Made by a program: the position numbers and the translations under genes. A stretch of 64,000 bases of DNA from Paenibacillus sp. JZ16. GTDB lineage: Bacteria > Bacillota > Bacilli > Paenibacillales > Paenibacillaceae. Position 1 is the stretch's first letter. Each line of letters begins with the position of its first letter. The notes under the pieces were generated by a model. The model made no database searches and was not told where the DNA came from. It was given only the letters and a program-made list of their open reading frames with translations. Positions 18,958 to 28,382 of this stretch are shown here, in pieces. The stretch is from assembly GCF_015326965.1 (NCBI RefSeq), contig NZ_CP017659.1:248001-312000 (forward strand). The letters are read 5' to 3'.

Positions 18958-19353
18958 ATGAGTAAATCATTAAAAGGTTTATTTTTATTTACGGATATCG
19001 GATTTATTTTGTATTGGGTCATCACCGCACTAGCGTTAATTCCCAAGGAATATTTATATCAGGATTATACCAATGAGCTGTTAGTAGCCTGGAATTGGTC
19101 GTTCTTCCCGCTCGATATATTCATTTCCATCACCGGAATGTACAGCATTTACCTACATAAACAGATGAATATAAAGTGGAGAAGCGTTGCCTTAATCTCG
19201 CTCATCCTGACATTTTGTTCCGGACTGCAGGCGATCGCTTTTTGGATCATAAAGTCCGATTTTGACATCATGTGGTGGACGCCTAATCTGTACCTCATGT
19301 TATATCCATTGTTCTTCATCCCAAAACTGCTTGAGACCAAAGAGCCGTGTTAA
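18958..19353 (+). CDS. Small four-helix membrane protein, YvaD/DUF5360-like
   Basis: A 131-residue protein with four predicted membrane helices (GLFLFTDIGFILYWVITALA, FFPLDIFISITGMYSIYL, VALISLILTFCSGLQAIAF, PNLYLMLYPLFFIPKLL). It resembles the DUF5360 family; function unknown. The start has AGAGAGG 7 bp upstream. It likely forms an operon with the TetR gene. The call rests on overall pattern, not on a defining motif. Confidence 0.7.
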   Translation: MSKSLKGLFLFTDIGFILYWVITALALIPKEYLYQDYTNELLVAWNWSFFPLDIFISITGMYSIYLHKQMNIKWRSVALISLILTFCSGLQAIAFWIIKSDFDIMWWTPNLYLMLYPLFFIPKLLETKEPC

Positions 19354-19366
19354 TTCACGGTTTTTT
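19345..19366 (+). terminator. Terminator overlapping the end of the DUF5360-like gene
   Basis: CCGTG, loop TTAATT, CACGG followed by six T residues. The stop codon lies in the loop. Confidence 0.8.
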
Positions 19367-19700
19367 GATTTTCGTTTTACTAAGATCGGATGAACATTCG
19401 ATAAAAGTTACTGCCGACCTCTTCTGAGCGCTGGCGAAAAAAAGGGCTAAAGGACCATGCGATTCGTCTAACTTTAAGTATTTTATACACGGGAAATTCC
19501 TGAGGTACATGGTAAACTCAATAGTGGATCCCCCATTTTTTGTAATGAAGCAGAAACTTGATTGGAATGAAACGATGTTTCTGTATAAAGAGAGGAGGAA
19601 GATATCCTATATCATGGCAAAAATGCCCGCATGAACCTTGTCTTTCGTGCGTTTTCGGGGGCAGTCCAATTTCTTTCCTACTATTAATGGAGGTGTATTG
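19367..19700. other. Non-coding region before the helveticin J-like gene
   Basis: No gene is seen on either strand. The stretch is AT-rich and should hold the promoter of the secreted-protein gene, but no convincing -35/-10 pair could be fixed. Confidence 0.4.
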
Positions 19701-20693
19701 ATGGTTGACGTTCAAGGGTTGAGGCATATGAATAGGCATTTAAAAATGCTAACGTCCGCAATACTTGCAGCTCTCGTGTTTTGTTTGTCCGGATTGCCCG
19801 CATTCGCGGCGACTCCTGAGAAAACAATCAACGCTTCAGCAACGCTCGCCTACAACTTAAAGGGACTTAATCATAATGTGGCCGTTCAGAAGGCTTATAT
19901 CGCGGATAAATATCTCTATGTCACGCAGCGGTCGAAGGGAAATTGCTATCTTTCAAGATTGCTCATTAACGGGAAAGACGCTACTTATGTAGATGAAATG
20001 ACCGTTACGAATACCGGCCACTGCCAAACGCTGGATATGTATACGTACAATGGCATCAATTACTTTTACTTTAGTTCCAAAGCAGATCCTTCAACGGATT
20101 ATTACTGGTCGCTGCAGGTAGCTAGGCTGCAATATTCGGCTGGCAAGACCGTGGATTATACGGATTTGCATCGCTTCACCTACATGAATTACGCCAATAA
20201 AACGGGGGCAAGGCTTGGTGAGACCTACCGTGTGGATGGTGGCGGCAACAGTACGCATACGGTGTTCCGGGTTCAAACCAAAGAGGGAACCGTAACATGG
20301 TCGATTTATGACACGGTCGCACTCAATAAGCTTCTGGACAGTAATGAACAGGTGCGAATGGACAGCGCAGCTGCGGTTAACGCCGCCGTTGGCAGCTTTA
20401 CGCAGTCGGGCAGTGCGATCGTAAGGCCGAACGGATCCTTCCAGGGGGCCGATATGCTGGGTCAGACGAAAATATATACGTCAGGCGGTGCCGAAGGCGA
20501 TATCCCGCAGATTGCCATGATGACCAACGCAGGGACATTCAAAACCCTCGTGAAAATAACGAATGTGGGGAACCATGAAATCGAGGGCGTACAGACAAAG
20601 AACGGCAATGTTTATTTTACGATCGTTACGGACCCGGTAAACAAAAGAGATACGCAAAAAGTGTATTACGTTCCGGATAGCATATTTAATTAA
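19701..20693 (+). CDS. Secreted protein resembling helveticin J-type (class III bacteriocin family) proteins
   Basis: A 330-residue protein with a Sec signal peptide (MLTSAILAALVFCLSGLPAF, cleavage near AFA-AT). The mature part is a series of short beta repeats: HNVAVQKAYIADKYLYVTQR, CYLSRLLING, TNTGHCQTLDMYTYNGINYF, WSLQVARLQY, VKITNVGNHEIEGVQTK. I recognise this as the helveticin J-like family found in Lactobacillus and in Bacillus/Paenibacillus, from memory of its motifs. Members outside Lactobacillus are not proven bacteriocins. GGAGGTG lies 5 bp before ATG 19701. No immunity or export gene is seen beside it. Confidence 0.6.
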   Translation: MVDVQGLRHMNRHLKMLTSAILAALVFCLSGLPAFAATPEKTINASATLAYNLKGLNHNVAVQKAYIADKYLYVTQRSKGNCYLSRLLINGKDATYVDEMTVTNTGHCQTLDMYTYNGINYFYFSSKADPSTDYYWSLQVARLQYSAGKTVDYTDLHRFTYMNYANKTGARLGETYRVDGGGNSTHTVFRVQTKEGTVTWSIYDTVALNKLLDSNEQVRMDSAAAVNAAVGSFTQSGSAIVRPNGSFQGADMLGQTKIYTSGGAEGDIPQIAMMTNAGTFKTLVKITNVGNHEIEGVQTKNGNVYFTIVTDPVNKRDTQKVYYVPDSIFN

Positions 20694-20776
20694 CTTCCAC
20701 CAAGTTAGTCTCTGATAACTGTAACAACAGTAAATTTAGCATAGTTGGCATTCGACTATGGAAGGGAGATTTGTCC

Positions 20777-21595
20777 ATGAAAAAAGGCTTCGTCTCGTTT
20801 ATCGCCTGCCTGTTGTTTGTTCCGATGTTTACAACGGGGGTGCTGGCGGCTGGAAAAGGACAAGGCAAAGAAGTAAGCACAACGGTGATGTCTTACAATA
20901 TCCATCACGGGGTTGGATTGGATGAGCAGCTAAGCCTGCAAAGAATCGCCGATGTTATCCGTGATTCCGGCGCAGAGATTGTTGGCCTTCAAGAAGTGGA
21001 CCGGTTTTACGGGGAACGAAGCGACTTTCAAGACCAAGCGAAGGAATTGGCAGGTTTACTCGGATATCATTATGCTTACGGTGCGAATCTAGATTTGGAG
21101 CCTGCGGAAGGTCAGACGAATAACCGCCAGTATGGAACAGCCATCGTGAGCAAGTATCCGATCCTTCGTTCCGAGAATGTGCTGCTGAGCAGCTTCGGGA
21201 AGGAGCAGCGCGGTGTTCTACACGCTGTTGTCAACCTGAGGGGGATCCACGTGGATGTGTACAACACGCATCTTGGATTGGACGTCACCAGCAGAACGGC
21301 ACAGGCGGAGGAAATCATTGAGCTTGCATCAGCTTCTGAGGGACCGGCGCTGCTGATGGGCGACTTCAACGCAGAACCAAACAGTTCAGAGTTTAAATTG
21401 TTGCTGGACAGCGGTTTATTCGTAAACAGCTTTCAGGGAATCGAAGATGCCTATACGTTTCCTGTAATCAATCCGTCGGCAACGATCGATTACATTCTGA
21501 CCTCACCAGCTGTACAGCATTCGAATCAGCGCGTGATCCATACGGAAGCTTCGGATCATCTGCCTATCGCAGCCGAAATATCATTCAAGCGTTAG
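20777..21595 (+). CDS. Secreted endonuclease/exonuclease/phosphatase (EEP) family hydrolase
   Basis: A 272-residue protein with a signal peptide (FVSFIACLLFVPMFTTGVLA) followed by the EEP/DNase I-like fold. Motifs are in order: MSYNIHH, GLQEVDR (metal-binding Glu), YNTHLGL, LMGDFNAEPNS and TEASDHLPIAAEI (catalytic Asp-His). Such proteins hydrolyse phosphodiesters of nucleic acids, phospholipids or inositol phosphates; the substrate cannot be assigned. The start follows AAGGGAG by 9 bp. It may be secreted together with the preceding helveticin J-like protein, 83 bp upstream. Confidence 0.85.
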   Translation: MKKGFVSFIACLLFVPMFTTGVLAAGKGQGKEVSTTVMSYNIHHGVGLDEQLSLQRIADVIRDSGAEIVGLQEVDRFYGERSDFQDQAKELAGLLGYHYAYGANLDLEPAEGQTNNRQYGTAIVSKYPILRSENVLLSSFGKEQRGVLHAVVNLRGIHVDVYNTHLGLDVTSRTAQAEEIIELASASEGPALLMGDFNAEPNSSEFKLLLDSGLFVNSFQGIEDAYTFPVINPSATIDYILTSPAVQHSNQRVIHTEASDHLPIAAEISFKR

Positions 21596-21643
21596 GAACT
21601 TGCCATCATTCCGCCTTCATGCCGACTCTTCGGACTTTCGATG

Positions 21644-22840
21644 TCACACGGAAATCAAAAGTTGTATTTTTATAAATTTCACTCCATTGATCCGCGGTTT
21701 TGACATGGCTATTCCAATAGGTTGGTTTTCTGGCTCGTACCAATTCGCCGAATCCGAAAATATCGGATTCTTTTTTTGCGTTTTTTGGATGAGTCCGAGC
21801 ATGAGTTCTTTAGCGGATCGTTCGTTCTCCCTCGCAATTTCCTCAAGAATATGCGAGTTATTGAGCGGGAGGGTTTCCGTATTTTTTTCTTCGACATTCA
21901 CTTCCGTCACTGCCGTGATCGTAAAATGAGGAAGGCCGTTCTTGATGTCCACCTTGATTTCTGATTCCCGGTTCGTTGCATGAATGGTAACAACCTGAGA
22001 ATCGTCTCCGATATGAATGATTCCTCGGTATCCTGCCGGACTGATTCCCTTGATGACTAAATATCCGGCAATTTCAAACGGTTTCGTCACGCCGACCAAT
22101 TTGGCCCCTTTGAAAAAAGCCATGCCGCTGATTTCCACGTTCTCCCCCTTCATGATTTGGATATAGGGCAGAAATCCTTCCTGCCCCTTCTTCGAAGAAT
22201 TGTTCCAAAAGGTTCCGATATAGTCGATCGGGAACTTGCCATGCTTAACGGCATCGTCCAGCGTGGAGGACAAATACAATGCCGGGACGCGCTCCAGCTT
22301 CGGAGCAGCCTCCATCAGTTCCTTTGCTTTCCCCTTGGATACCATCAACCAGGCCATACGGCGAACTTCCGCGTTTCGGTGAAGATAGTCGTTTAAATTC
22401 TCCATTCCCTTTCTGGCAAACTCTTCAGACACGACGATGACGCGGAGATGTCCAAAAAACAATTTGCCTGATATTTGCTGCTGGAGATTCATCATCGCAT
22501 CATCGACGTTATGCCCTACAACATCAAGCACCCACACGGTTTCTTGGGCGCCTTCTCCCGAAGCACCGCCTTCGCCGGGTCCGAGTGGTATTCTTCCGGG
22601 AAGAGCGATTTGAACGCATAATTGGATCATTTCCTGTTTAGGTGCGGGATATTTCCCTCGAAGATGAGAAATTTCTTCTTCACGAATCTCGGCATCCTTG
22701 TCGGCCGTGTCGATCGATATACCCAGAACGACCGCGCGTTCCTCTATCTCCATCCGATCCCAGCAGCCTGTCAGAAGTGAGCAGAGGAGAAGAAGGATCA
22801 TGAATTTTAGGTTAAGGCGGGCATTTACTCTCTTACTCAT
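21644..22840 (-). CDS. Ger(x)C-family spore germination lipoprotein
   Basis: A 398-residue germinant-receptor C subunit with a complete signal peptide and lipobox (LLLLCSLLTGCWDRMEIEER; the CWDRxEI motif is a family hallmark). The C-terminal domain contains NNSHILEEIARENERSAKEL and a conserved final region. The start at 22840 is chosen because AGGAGG lies 6 bp upstream. It is the last gene of the minus-strand receptor operon and ends convergently with the EEP gene. Confidence 0.92.
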   Translation of the reverse strand: MSKRVNARLNLKFMILLLLCSLLTGCWDRMEIEERAVVLGISIDTADKDAEIREEEISHLRGKYPAPKQEMIQLCVQIALPGRIPLGPGEGGASGEGAQETVWVLDVVGHNVDDAMMNLQQQISGKLFFGHLRVIVVSEEFARKGMENLNDYLHRNAEVRRMAWLMVSKGKAKELMEAAPKLERVPALYLSSTLDDAVKHGKFPIDYIGTFWNNSSKKGQEGFLPYIQIMKGENVEISGMAFFKGAKLVGVTKPFEIAGYLVIKGISPAGYRGIIHIGDDSQVVTIHATNRESEIKVDIKNGLPHFTITAVTEVNVEEKNTETLPLNNSHILEEIARENERSAKELMLGLIQKTQKKNPIFSDSANWYEPENQPIGIAMSKPRINGVKFIKIQLLISV

Positions 22841-22870
22841 TGAGATCCTCCTGAACTCAGACATTTAAAC

Positions 22871-23080
22871 TCACACGAAGACTTTAACAAGGACGATAAT
22901 TAGAAACCAAACCGTTACGATTCCGATGTTGATCCAGCCCAGCACGCGGGATACCTTTTTTTCCTTGGTCATGTTCGATTGTCTGTACTTATTCGTGTCG
23001 ATGAACAGATTGAACAAGCCGGAGAAGAGCCAGATCAGTATGGCAACATCCAAATAACCGCTGTAAATTTCCCCGATCAT
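22871..23080 (-). CDS. Small two-helix protein, candidate germinant-receptor D subunit
   Basis: A 69-residue protein with two membrane helices (ILIWLFSGLFNLFI; WINIGIVTVWFLIIVLVKVF) joined by a basic loop. It starts in an ATGA overlap with the end of the GerB gene and is followed by the C subunit, so it is a genuine operon member. Small two-helix D-subunit proteins are known in Bacillus germinant-receptor operons, where they modulate receptor function. The assignment rests on size, topology and position. Confidence 0.75.
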   Translation of the reverse strand: MIGEIYSGYLDVAILIWLFSGLFNLFIDTNKYRQSNMTKEKKVSRVLGWINIGIVTVWFLIIVLVKVFV

Positions 23081-24171
23081 TTGGCTGCACCTCTTTTTTT
23101 GCGCAGGATGGCGATGACCAGCAGGATTCCGGGATACGCGATAGTAATCAGCAGTCCATATTTGGATATCATGCTGTTCACTTCATTCAATTGAATCAAG
23201 CTTTGGGGCAGCATGGCCAGGACGAATAGAATGGGCAGGATGAAGAAGGATATCATCCCGTGATCCGCTAACCGGAAGAGCTTGCTTATCGAGTAAAGCG
23301 TAAAGTAGTAACAAGAGAACAAGGATGTAAATACAGCCGTTACCCATACGGCTAGAAAGACTGCATCCAAGCGTTCTAGCACATTGGCAGGCAATGAAGT
23401 TGCTTTGGCAAGCTCCAGTGTCGGCCACAACAGCTTTTTGGTTTCCTCGGCTCCAAACACGCCCACGGTGGCAGCCACGATCAAAATATACAAAGCGCCG
23501 GTTACTACCATGGCCCATAGGCTGGACCGCATCGCTCTTTCAGGTTTGCACATGGCCGGAATGACCATCATCATAATAAAGTATCCATGGAACACGGTGG
23601 AGAGCGTAATAATGCCTGCCGGTATGCCTCCGGGCTCATTTCCCCATACAGGGAGAACATTGACCAAGTCTGCATTTTTTAATGAAAGGGCGACGATCAA
23701 AAGCGCAGGTATCAGAATAAAGGGGCTGTAGAATAAGTGGATATATGCAAATGTCATAATATTTCGGCGTGAAGAAAATGCAGCTAGGAGCAGCATGACC
23801 AGCACGGTTACCTCCAGCGGTGTATTCTTCAGGACGGCCGTAACGACAACCTCACCGAATTCTCTTGCAACCAGAGAGCTCAAAACCGCAAAAAACGCAA
23901 TCGAGATCACGCTTGTGATTCGACCGAACCACTTGCCGATGATGACTTCGCTGTACTCCACATATGAGTCGTTCGGAAACCGCATGCCGAGCCGGGTCAT
24001 GAAGAAAAGTCCGACAAACGCCAGCAGCATTCCCAAAAAAGTAACGAACGGAGCCCCGGCATCCGCAGCTTTGACCGCCGACAAAGGGAGTGCAAGCACA
24101 CCTACTCCCACGATGGTGCTGATCGTAATGGCAGAGGCCTGCAGGACCGTGATTTGGCGCTGTTCATTCAT
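23077..24171 (-). CDS. GerB-family spore germination permease
   Basis: A 364-residue integral membrane protein with about ten helices (ITVLQASAITISTIVGVGVL at the N-terminus; VFHGYFIMMMVIPAMCKPER in the middle). It is the germinant-binding B subunit of the receptor. Its start lies 2 bp after the end of the A subunit gene, and its stop overlaps the small D-like gene by 4 bp, showing a tightly coupled operon. Confidence 0.92.
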   Translation of the reverse strand: MNEQRQITVLQASAITISTIVGVGVLALPLSAVKAADAGAPFVTFLGMLLAFVGLFFMTRLGMRFPNDSYVEYSEVIIGKWFGRITSVISIAFFAVLSSLVAREFGEVVVTAVLKNTPLEVTVLVMLLLAAFSSRRNIMTFAYIHLFYSPFILIPALLIVALSLKNADLVNVLPVWGNEPGGIPAGIITLSTVFHGYFIMMMVIPAMCKPERAMRSSLWAMVVTGALYILIVAATVGVFGAEETKKLLWPTLELAKATSLPANVLERLDAVFLAVWVTAVFTSLFSCYYFTLYSISKLFRLADHGMISFFILPILFVLAMLPQSLIQLNEVNSMISKYGLLITIAYPGILLVIAILRKKRGAAK

Positions 24172-24173
24172 GG

Positions 24174-25802
24174 TTATCGACCTTTCTCGTCGTTAGGTTG
24201 GACGGGATTCATGATATTGGTTGAGGAATGATCCACCTGCTCCTTCATTTGATCACCGAGCCTTGATGTGTTCAGCGGTTGGAGGAAGGAAGGCCTGTTC
24301 TTCATCTTCCACAGCGGTCCGCGAGTCAGAAGATCCCGCATGCCTTGAAAGTTGCCTGGCACGAATGGGCTTAGATACGGAACCCCGAATGATTTAAGCG
24401 ACAATAAATGATTGGCAATCAGAATGATGCCGACCATGACGCCGTACAAGCCGAAGATCCCGGCTAATATGATCAGCGGAAAACGCAGAAGACGGAGCGC
24501 AAGCGCCGCGTTGTAGGCCGGCGTTGCGAAAGACCCGATGGTCGTTAATGCGATGATGACGATGGTAATCGGACTGGCGAACCCGGCAGATACCGCGGCC
24601 TGTCCGATGACGAGCACGCCGACAATGGATAAAGCGCCGCCCACTTGTTGCGGCAACCGGATCGTAGCTTCCCGTAAAACCTCCATCGAAATTTCAATAA
24701 CGAGCACTTCGACCATTGCAGGAAACGGGACGCCTGCACGTCCACCCGCGACGGCAACCGCAAATTCCGTGGGAATCAGCTCAGGATTAAAGGAGATAAT
24801 CGCTACATACAACGAGGGAAAAACCAAGGAAAATATCAAAGCAACCAGACGGGACAGCCGGATCGCACTCATCAATAGAAATCGCTCGGTATAATCTTCG
24901 ACCGTTTGATAGAACTGGCTGAATACCGTTGGAGCGATCAAGGCGAGCGGGGAACCGTCGACCAGAATGGCCACTCTGCCTTCCAGCAGATTTGCTACGA
25001 CTTTGTCGGGCCGCTCCGTATACTGGATTTGCGGAAACGGAGACCAATGATTGTCTTCGATAAACTGTTCCAGATACCCCGAATCCAGCACGGCATCGAT
25101 TTCAATGGCGTCCAGGCGCTTATTCACTTCATTAACGATGCCGGGATTAGTGATGCCATCCATGTAACAGACCGCTACCTTGGATTTCGTTTTCGTTCCG
25201 ATCTCCATAGATTTCACGCGGAAATCCGGCGTTTGCAGCCGGTAACGGAGCAGGGAAATGTTGGTGCCGAGTGTCTCGATGAATCCTTCCCGGGCCCCGC
25301 GGATCACCTGTTCTGTAGCGGGCTGTTCTATCGAACGCTGCGTTATTTTTCGTGTATCAATGATAATAGCCTCGTCCAGCCCTTCGATCGCTACAACTGA
25401 CTGTCCCCTTAGAAGATTGTCGGTGAGTACGCGGATTTTTCGTTCCGAGTATGCTTCGCTGTGATAGAGCGTATCTTTCATCAACGTGTCCATCAACGCA
25501 TGGCGAGGCAGGTCTGAAACATCGAGATGGAGAGGGCCATATTTAAGAGGTCTCAATAAAGTATTATTAATGACGGCGTGATCCGTCATATCGGAGAAAT
25601 AAAACAACACGGCCGGATGCTGCCCGAACACATGGAAAGGATGTATCATAAAATCGTCGTTATCGCCCAGAATATTTTTGATTTCGGATGTGGTCTCTTC
25701 TAGACTCTCCGATATGTTCCGGCCCTCTGAACTCGCATCATTTGAATTGGAAGAGACTTCGTTATGGGATTCGTTCGAACCCGTCCATGTGGAAAATGGC
25801 AT
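24174..25802 (-). CDS. GerA-family spore germination protein (A subunit)
   Basis: A 542-residue protein of the GerA/SpoVAF family. A cytoplasmic N-terminal domain of about 290 residues is followed by membrane helices (RLVALIFSLVFPSLYVAIIS, PLIILAGIFGLYGVMVGIIL). Family motifs include GRVAILVDGSPLALIAPTVF, YTERFLLMSAIRLSR, LIPTEFAVAVAGGRAGVPFP and ATIRLPQQVGGALSIVGVLV. It is the first gene of the minus-strand operon A-B-D-C. GAGAGGTG lies 8 bp before the start. A forespore (sigma-G) promoter is expected upstream, but no convincing one was fixed. Confidence 0.93.
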   Translation of the reverse strand: MPFSTWTGSNESHNEVSSNSNDASSEGRNISESLEETTSEIKNILGDNDDFMIHPFHVFGQHPAVLFYFSDMTDHAVINNTLLRPLKYGPLHLDVSDLPRHALMDTLMKDTLYHSEAYSERKIRVLTDNLLRGQSVVAIEGLDEAIIIDTRKITQRSIEQPATEQVIRGAREGFIETLGTNISLLRYRLQTPDFRVKSMEIGTKTKSKVAVCYMDGITNPGIVNEVNKRLDAIEIDAVLDSGYLEQFIEDNHWSPFPQIQYTERPDKVVANLLEGRVAILVDGSPLALIAPTVFSQFYQTVEDYTERFLLMSAIRLSRLVALIFSLVFPSLYVAIISFNPELIPTEFAVAVAGGRAGVPFPAMVEVLVIEISMEVLREATIRLPQQVGGALSIVGVLVIGQAAVSAGFASPITIVIIALTTIGSFATPAYNAALALRLLRFPLIILAGIFGLYGVMVGIILIANHLLSLKSFGVPYLSPFVPGNFQGMRDLLTRGPLWKMKNRPSFLQPLNTSRLGDQMKEQVDHSSTNIMNPVQPNDEKGR

Positions 25803-25907
25803 TGTTGTTTACACCTCTCTTGTTAAAGGGTGGTTCTTAGCAGTTAGATAGTTTGGTTAAGTATTTCCTCTGATTGTTATTTTTATCAAAGGAAGCCATC
25901 TAATGTA

Positions 25908-25941
25908 TTGTATTTAATATAAGTATGCGATATATTGCATA
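25908..25941 (+). promoter_or_regulatory. Promoter with palindromic operator for the GntR gene
   Basis: TTGTAT (25908-25913), 17 bp, TATATT (25931-25936). The 18-bp near-palindrome TATGCGATATATTGCATA (25924-25941; 16 of 18 positions symmetrical) covers the -10 element, 33 bp before the start. It is a likely autoregulatory operator for the adjacent GntR protein. Confidence 0.6.
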
Positions 25942-25974
25942 TAACAAACTTGATTAGTAAGGATGATTAAAACT

Positions 25975-26640
25975 ATGCCTGTACCTAAGAATTTTGTCTC
26001 TCCCGTACGGATGACTGCAAAGGAAAGAGCGTTCTCCCAAATTCAACGGTGGATTATCGATGGCACGTTGCAGCCCGGCGAGAAATTGCTTGACGCTGAA
26101 TTGGCGGAGTCCCTTGGCGTAAGCCGAACGCCTATCCGGGAAGCTTTTCAACTGCTCGAAGTACAAGGACTCGTGTCCAGTCATCCTGGAAAAGAAACAA
26201 AAGTTACAGCCATTGAGAGGGAAGATATCTTTAAGATGTATTCGACCATGGCTGCTCTTCAAGCATTAGCTGCCGAAGTGGCCGCTACCATTATTGTTCC
26301 GGCGCAGATCCAGCAATTGCGAGCGATTAATCTGGATTTTGAGAATGTCATGAAAAGCGGGCAAGTCTATCAAGCTATGGAGTTGGATGAGCAGTTTCAT
26401 AACTTGATTGTGGAACTCTCCGATAATCCATATGTCGCTACATACAGCGCTTCTCTTCAGATGCATATCCGGCGGTTTAAATACGTGTTCCTAAAACAAC
26501 CGATCGCTGCTACACAAGCCTCGGTCGATGAGCATGCATTAATTATCAGCGCCTTCGAGCAGAAAGACAGCGAGCGGGCACAGGCCATGATGAAACAAAA
26601 TTTTATACGTCCCATGCAGGAACTTCATGGGTTACTCTAA
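25975..26640 (+). CDS. GntR-family regulator, FadR/FCD subfamily
   Basis: A 221-residue regulator. The N-terminal winged helix has the GntR signature (LQPGEKLLDAELAESLGVSR, TPIREAFQLLEVQGLV). The C-terminal FCD ligand domain of about 130 residues contains MELDEQFHNLIVELSDNPYV with the metal-binding Asp and His. FCD domains usually sense small organic or sugar acids. It lies 19 bp before the IlvD-type gene and probably controls it. Start 25975 has AAGGATG 9 bp upstream; the ATG at 25963 overlaps that site. Confidence 0.85.
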   Translation: MPVPKNFVSPVRMTAKERAFSQIQRWIIDGTLQPGEKLLDAELAESLGVSRTPIREAFQLLEVQGLVSSHPGKETKVTAIEREDIFKMYSTMAALQALAAEVAATIIVPAQIQQLRAINLDFENVMKSGQVYQAMELDEQFHNLIVELSDNPYVATYSASLQMHIRRFKYVFLKQPIAATQASVDEHALIISAFEQKDSERAQAMMKQNFIRPMQELHGLL

Positions 26641-26659
26641 ATAGACAGGAGAGGGAAGG

Positions 26660-28351
26660 ATGACAAACAAAAAAGACTTGCGTATTCGCAGTAAAGTAAT
26701 CAGTGAGGGGGTCAATCGGGTACCGAACAGAGCGATGCTTAGGGCTGTTGGTTTTACAGATGAGGATTTCAAGAAACCGATGATTGGCGTAGCCAGCACC
26801 TGGAGTGAAGTGACTCCGTGCAATATGCATATAGACAAGTTAGCCATAGAGGCTAAGCAAGGGGTACGCAACCATGGCGGCGCTCCGCTTATTTTTAACA
26901 CGATCACGGTTTCGGATGGCATTTCGATGGGACATGGCGGCATGCTGTTCTCCCTGCCCAGCCGTGAAGCCATCGCGGATTCGATTGAGATCGTGACGGG
27001 GGCCGAACGATTCGATGGTCTTGTGGCGATCGGCGGTTGTGACAAGAATACGCCCGCATGCCTGATGGCGATCGGAAGGATGAATATTCCTGCGGTTTAC
27101 GTTTATGGCGGTACCATCCAACCTGGGAAACTCGAAGGCAAGAACGTGGATATCGTTACGGCTTTTGAAGCAGTGGGGCAATATCATGATGGAAAAATGT
27201 CGGACGAGCAGCTCCATAAGGTTGAGTGCAGCGTCTGCCCGGGACCGGGCTCCTGTGGGGGCATGTACACAGCCAACACGATGGCCGCTGCGGCAGAAGC
27301 CATGGGGATGAGCCTGCCCGGGTCATCCTCCACACCGGCTATTTCACCTGACAAGGCAGCGGAATGTGCTGCCGCTGGAAGGCAGGTCATATCCCTGCTG
27401 GAGCATGAAATCTATCCCAGGGACATCATGACCAAAAAGGCATTTGAGAATGCGATAACGGTTGTCATGGCTTTAGGCGGTTCAACTAACGCGTTCCTGC
27501 ATCTGCTCGCCATCGCTCATTCGGTTGGCGTAGATTTGACATTAGACGATTTCGAGCGAATCCGTTTGCGCGTTCCCCACCTCGCAGACCTCAAGCCAAG
27601 CGGACGACATGCCATGCAGGACTTAAACGAAGTGGGCGGCATACCGGGCGTCATGAAATTGTTGCTCGCGGAGGGGCTTCTGCATGGGGATTGCCTGACG
27701 GTTACAGGCAAAACCTTGGCAGAGAATCTGGCGGAGGTTGCACCGTTAATGGACAGCCAGGAAATCATTCACCCTATCGATAAGCCGTTGAAGCCAGATG
27801 GGCCATTGGTTGTGCTAAGAGGTAACCTCGCACCTGAAGGTGCGGTTGCCAAAATGTCGGGTATGAAGAAGCTGCGTTTTGTCGGACCGGCCAAGGTGTA
27901 TGACAGCGAGAAAGATGCAACCGAAGCGATCTTGAAAGATGAAATCCGCAAGGGTGATGTGTTAGTTATTCGTTATTGCGGTCCAAAAGGCGGACCGGGT
28001 ATGCCGGAGATGCTGTCGGTAACGGCTCTCATTGTAGGCAAAGGTCTCGGTGGGGAGGTTGCGTTGATTACGGACGGCAGGTTCTCGGGAGGATCCCATG
28101 GGTTCGTAGTTGGCCACGTATCGCCAGAAGCACAGGTAGGAGGGCCGATCGCGCTGCTGAGGAATGGAGATATGATCACCATCGACAGTGAAACGCAAGA
28201 AATGAACTTCGACGTATCGGATGCAGATTTCGCTGCACGGGCACAAGCATGGCAGCAGCCTCCACTCAAGGTTTCCACAGGCGTATTATACAAATATGCA
28301 CGATTAGTGTCCTCAGCATCTAAAGGTGCGGTCACCGACTCAGCAGAATAA
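26660..28351 (+). CDS. ilvD: Dihydroxy-acid dehydratase (IlvD/Edd family)
   Basis: A 563-residue iron-sulfur dehydratase. Cluster cysteines are in [16 protein letters not shown] and [16 protein letters not shown]; the catalytic C-terminal segment [20 protein letters not shown] is intact. In branched-chain amino acid synthesis it converts 2,3-dihydroxy-isovalerate or -methylvalerate to the 2-keto acids. Length and motifs fit IlvD (about 558 in Bacillus). The FCD regulator directly upstream is more usual for sugar-acid dehydratases of the same family, so a catabolic role is a real alternative. AGGAGAGGGAAGG precedes the start. Confidence 0.8.
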   Translation: MTNKKDLRIRSKVISEGVNRVPNRAMLRAVGFTDEDFKKPMIGVASTWSEVTPCNMHIDKLAIEAKQGVRNHGGAPLIFNTITVSDGISMGHGGMLFSLPSREAIADSIEIVTGAERFDGLVAIGGCDKNTPACLMAIGRMNIPAVYVYGGTIQPGKLEGKNVDIVTAFEAVGQYHDGKMSDEQLHKVECSVCPGPGSCGGMYTANTMAAAAEAMGMSLPGSSSTPAISPDKAAECAAAGRQVISLLEHEIYPRDIMTKKAFENAITVVMALGGSTNAFLHLLAIAHSVGVDLTLDDFERIRLRVPHLADLKPSGRHAMQDLNEVGGIPGVMKLLLAEGLLHGDCLTVTGKTLAENLAEVAPLMDSQEIIHPIDKPLKPDGPLVVLRGNLAPEGAVAKMSGMKKLRFVGPAKVYDSEKDATEAILKDEIRKGDVLVIRYCGPKGGPGMPEMLSVTALIVGKGLGGEVALITDGRFSGGSHGFVVGHVSPEAQVGGPIALLRNGDMITIDSETQEMNFDVSDADFAARAQAWQQPPLKVSTGVLYKYARLVSSASKGAVTDSAE

Positions 28352-28382
28352 GATCATGTTCCAGCCTGAATGATGGGCTATT

